Assembly: GCA_000435615.1 (NCBI GenBank)
Contig: FR882000.1
Coordinates: 17,890-24,747, forward strand
From: Firmicutes bacterium CAG:238
GTDB lineage: Bacteria; Bacillota; Clostridia; Peptostreptococcales; Anaerovoracaceae
Direction: 5' to 3'
DNA length: 6,858 nucleotides
Positions 6,177-6,858 of the stretch are shown here, piece after piece (within the stretch, counting starts at the first letter, position 1; the number at the start of each line of letters is the position of its first letter). Both the position numbers and the translations under genes were made by a program. A model generated the notes under the pieces. It worked only from the letters and a program-made list of their open reading frames with translations. It ran no database searches and had not been told where the DNA came from.

Positions 6177-6756
6177 ATCCGCCATGGAGTCCATGATGTT
6201 CACATGGGGTGAACCGCTTGAGGCAAAGATGGCTGCGGATGTTTTTAATATAACGAAGGAAGAAGCCTATGAGTGCTTCAAGGAACTGCAGGCAGAGTAC
6301 GAGCAGGAAGGCAGGGGAATTGTGATTCGCGAAGTGAATAAGGCGTTTCAGTTTGTGACGCGCGAGGAAAATGCCGATTATGTGCGGAGGCTCTGCACAC
6401 CGGTGAAGGCAAAGAAACTTTCCCAGTCTGCGCTTGAGGTGCTTGCGATTATTGCGTACAAGCAGCCGGTAACCAAAGGTGAGATGGAAGCAATCCGAGG
6501 AATCAAATGCGACAGAGTGGTGGAAGGCCTGATGAACAAAAACCTGATTGAAGAGGTAGGGCGCTCTTCCGCAATCGGAAGGCCGATTCTCTACGGGACA
6601 ACGGACACTTTCCTCAAAAACTTCGGCTTTACGAGCCTCAAGGAACTTCCGGACATTGAGGATATTGAAAGCGTAATTAACGACGACATCGAAGCGGAAC
6701 CTTCCGGTGACGAACAGGATCCGGTAAGCGCAGGCCAGATGACAATTGAATTTTAA
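6154..6756 (+). CDS. scpB: segregation and condensation protein B
   Basis: ScpB is a dimeric tandem winged-helix protein that wraps the central part of ScpA in the SMC condensin. The 200 residues span a first winged helix (about 1-80, with VNKAFQFVTREENADYV at 61-77), a second one opening with LSQSALEVLAIIAYKQPVTK (89-108) and containing EAIRGIKCD (112-120), and the closing signature GRPILYGTTDTFLKNFGF (142-159). The acidic tail (about 166-200) is typically disordered. AGGAGGA at 6136-6142, 11 bases before the ATG, supports the start. The gene overlaps the end of scpA by 23 bases, the usual arrangement for co-translated scpA-scpB. An intrinsic terminator follows 16 bases after the stop. Confidence 0.96.
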   Translation: MTGNKAIKSAMESMMFTWGEPLEAKMAADVFNITKEEAYECFKELQAEYEQEGRGIVIREVNKAFQFVTREENADYVRRLCTPVKAKKLSQSALEVLAIIAYKQPVTKGEMEAIRGIKCDRVVEGLMNKNLIEEVGRSSAIGRPILYGTTDTFLKNFGFTSLKELPDIEDIESVINDDIEAEPSGDEQDPVSAGQMTIEF

Positions 6757-6772
6757 ATCCACGCATAAAATT

Positions 6773-6809
6773 TCCCATCAGCAAGTAAACTGTTGATGGG
6801 AGTTTTTTT
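6773..6809 (+). terminator. intrinsic terminator after scpB
   Basis: TCCCATCAGCA (6773-6783) pairs with TGTTGATGGGA (6791-6801) over 11 base pairs including one G-T wobble. The loop is the 7 bases AGTAAAC. One G and then seven T (6803-6809) follow. This is a textbook Rho-independent terminator and marks the end of the mtnA-transporter-scpA-scpB transcription unit. Its 3' arm plus the following G also form a GGGAG ribosome-binding-like sequence for the frame that begins at 6810. Confidence 0.88.
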
Positions 6810-6858
6810 ATGGACAGAAACAGTAAAAATAAAATATGCGCTGCGGTCATATGCGGAG
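6810..6858 (+). CDS. start of a possible exported protein, cut by the window edge
   Basis: An ATG at 6810, abutting the terminator T-tract, opens a frame with no stop to the window edge (16 complete codons, MDRNSKNKICAAVICG). GGGAG at 6798-6802 lies 7 bases upstream, an ideal distance. A short basic N-terminus followed by the hydrophobic run ICAAVI would suit the beginning of a signal peptide or membrane anchor. In many Firmicutes a D-alanyl-D-alanine carboxypeptidase or a spore-related membrane gene lies near scpB, which would fit, but that is context only. Seventeen open codons can occur by chance, so this remains tentative and the product is not identified. Confidence 0.45.
   Translation, partial: MDRNSKNKICAAVICG

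Noticed and set aside
6040..6762. A 240-codon open frame on the minus strand opposite scpA-scpB
   Set aside because: It lies entirely antisense to two well-recognised genes, has no family resemblance or plausible ribosome binding site, and its openness follows from codon use on the coding strand.

Overview
The window looks like a chromosomal piece of a moderate-GC Firmicute, most likely an anaerobe of the Clostridia. The evidence is the scpA-scpB pair, strong AGGAGG-type ribosome binding sites, SigA-type promoters (several with an extended TGN -10), and family variants typical of that group. I did not compute base composition and cannot name a genus from the sequence alone. There is no rRNA, tRNA, CRISPR array, transposase or phage gene, and no gene-free stretch above about 155 bp.

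Layout: (1) At the left edge a perfect 12-bp inverted repeat lies just past the end of a minus-strand phzF-family gene (74-1003). (2) A 154-bp divergent region carries a near-consensus promoter for phzF and a weaker rightward promoter. (3) A FeoB-like membrane permease that lacks the GTPase domain follows (1158-2348). (4) A first EamA/DMT transporter has its own likely promoter (2400-3275). (5) A second likely promoter drives a tightly packed group: mtnA (3368-4474), a second EamA/DMT transporter starting 4 bp later (4479-5396), scpA starting 3 bp after that (5400-6176), and scpB overlapping scpA by 23 bp (6154-6756). The group ends in a clear intrinsic terminator (6773-6809). (6) A reading frame begins directly at the end of the terminator's T-tract and runs off the right edge.

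The genes serve different purposes. ScpA and ScpB are the kleisin and winged-helix partners of the SMC condensin. MtnA isomerises 5-methylthioribose-1-phosphate in S-adenosylmethionine by-product salvage, or possibly 5-deoxyribose-1-phosphate. It sits between two drug/metabolite-type carriers that could move a related metabolite. The FeoB-like protein keeps the conserved membrane cysteines of ferrous-iron permeases but has no nucleotide-binding part. The PhzF-like enzyme has the family's catalytic glutamate, but its substrate is unknown.

I do not see a convincing new multi-gene system. The points most worth a second look are the G-domain-less FeoB, a four-cysteine insert in MtnA, the overlap of the scpB terminator with the ribosome binding site of the next frame, and two short tandem duplications at the 3' end of phzF.
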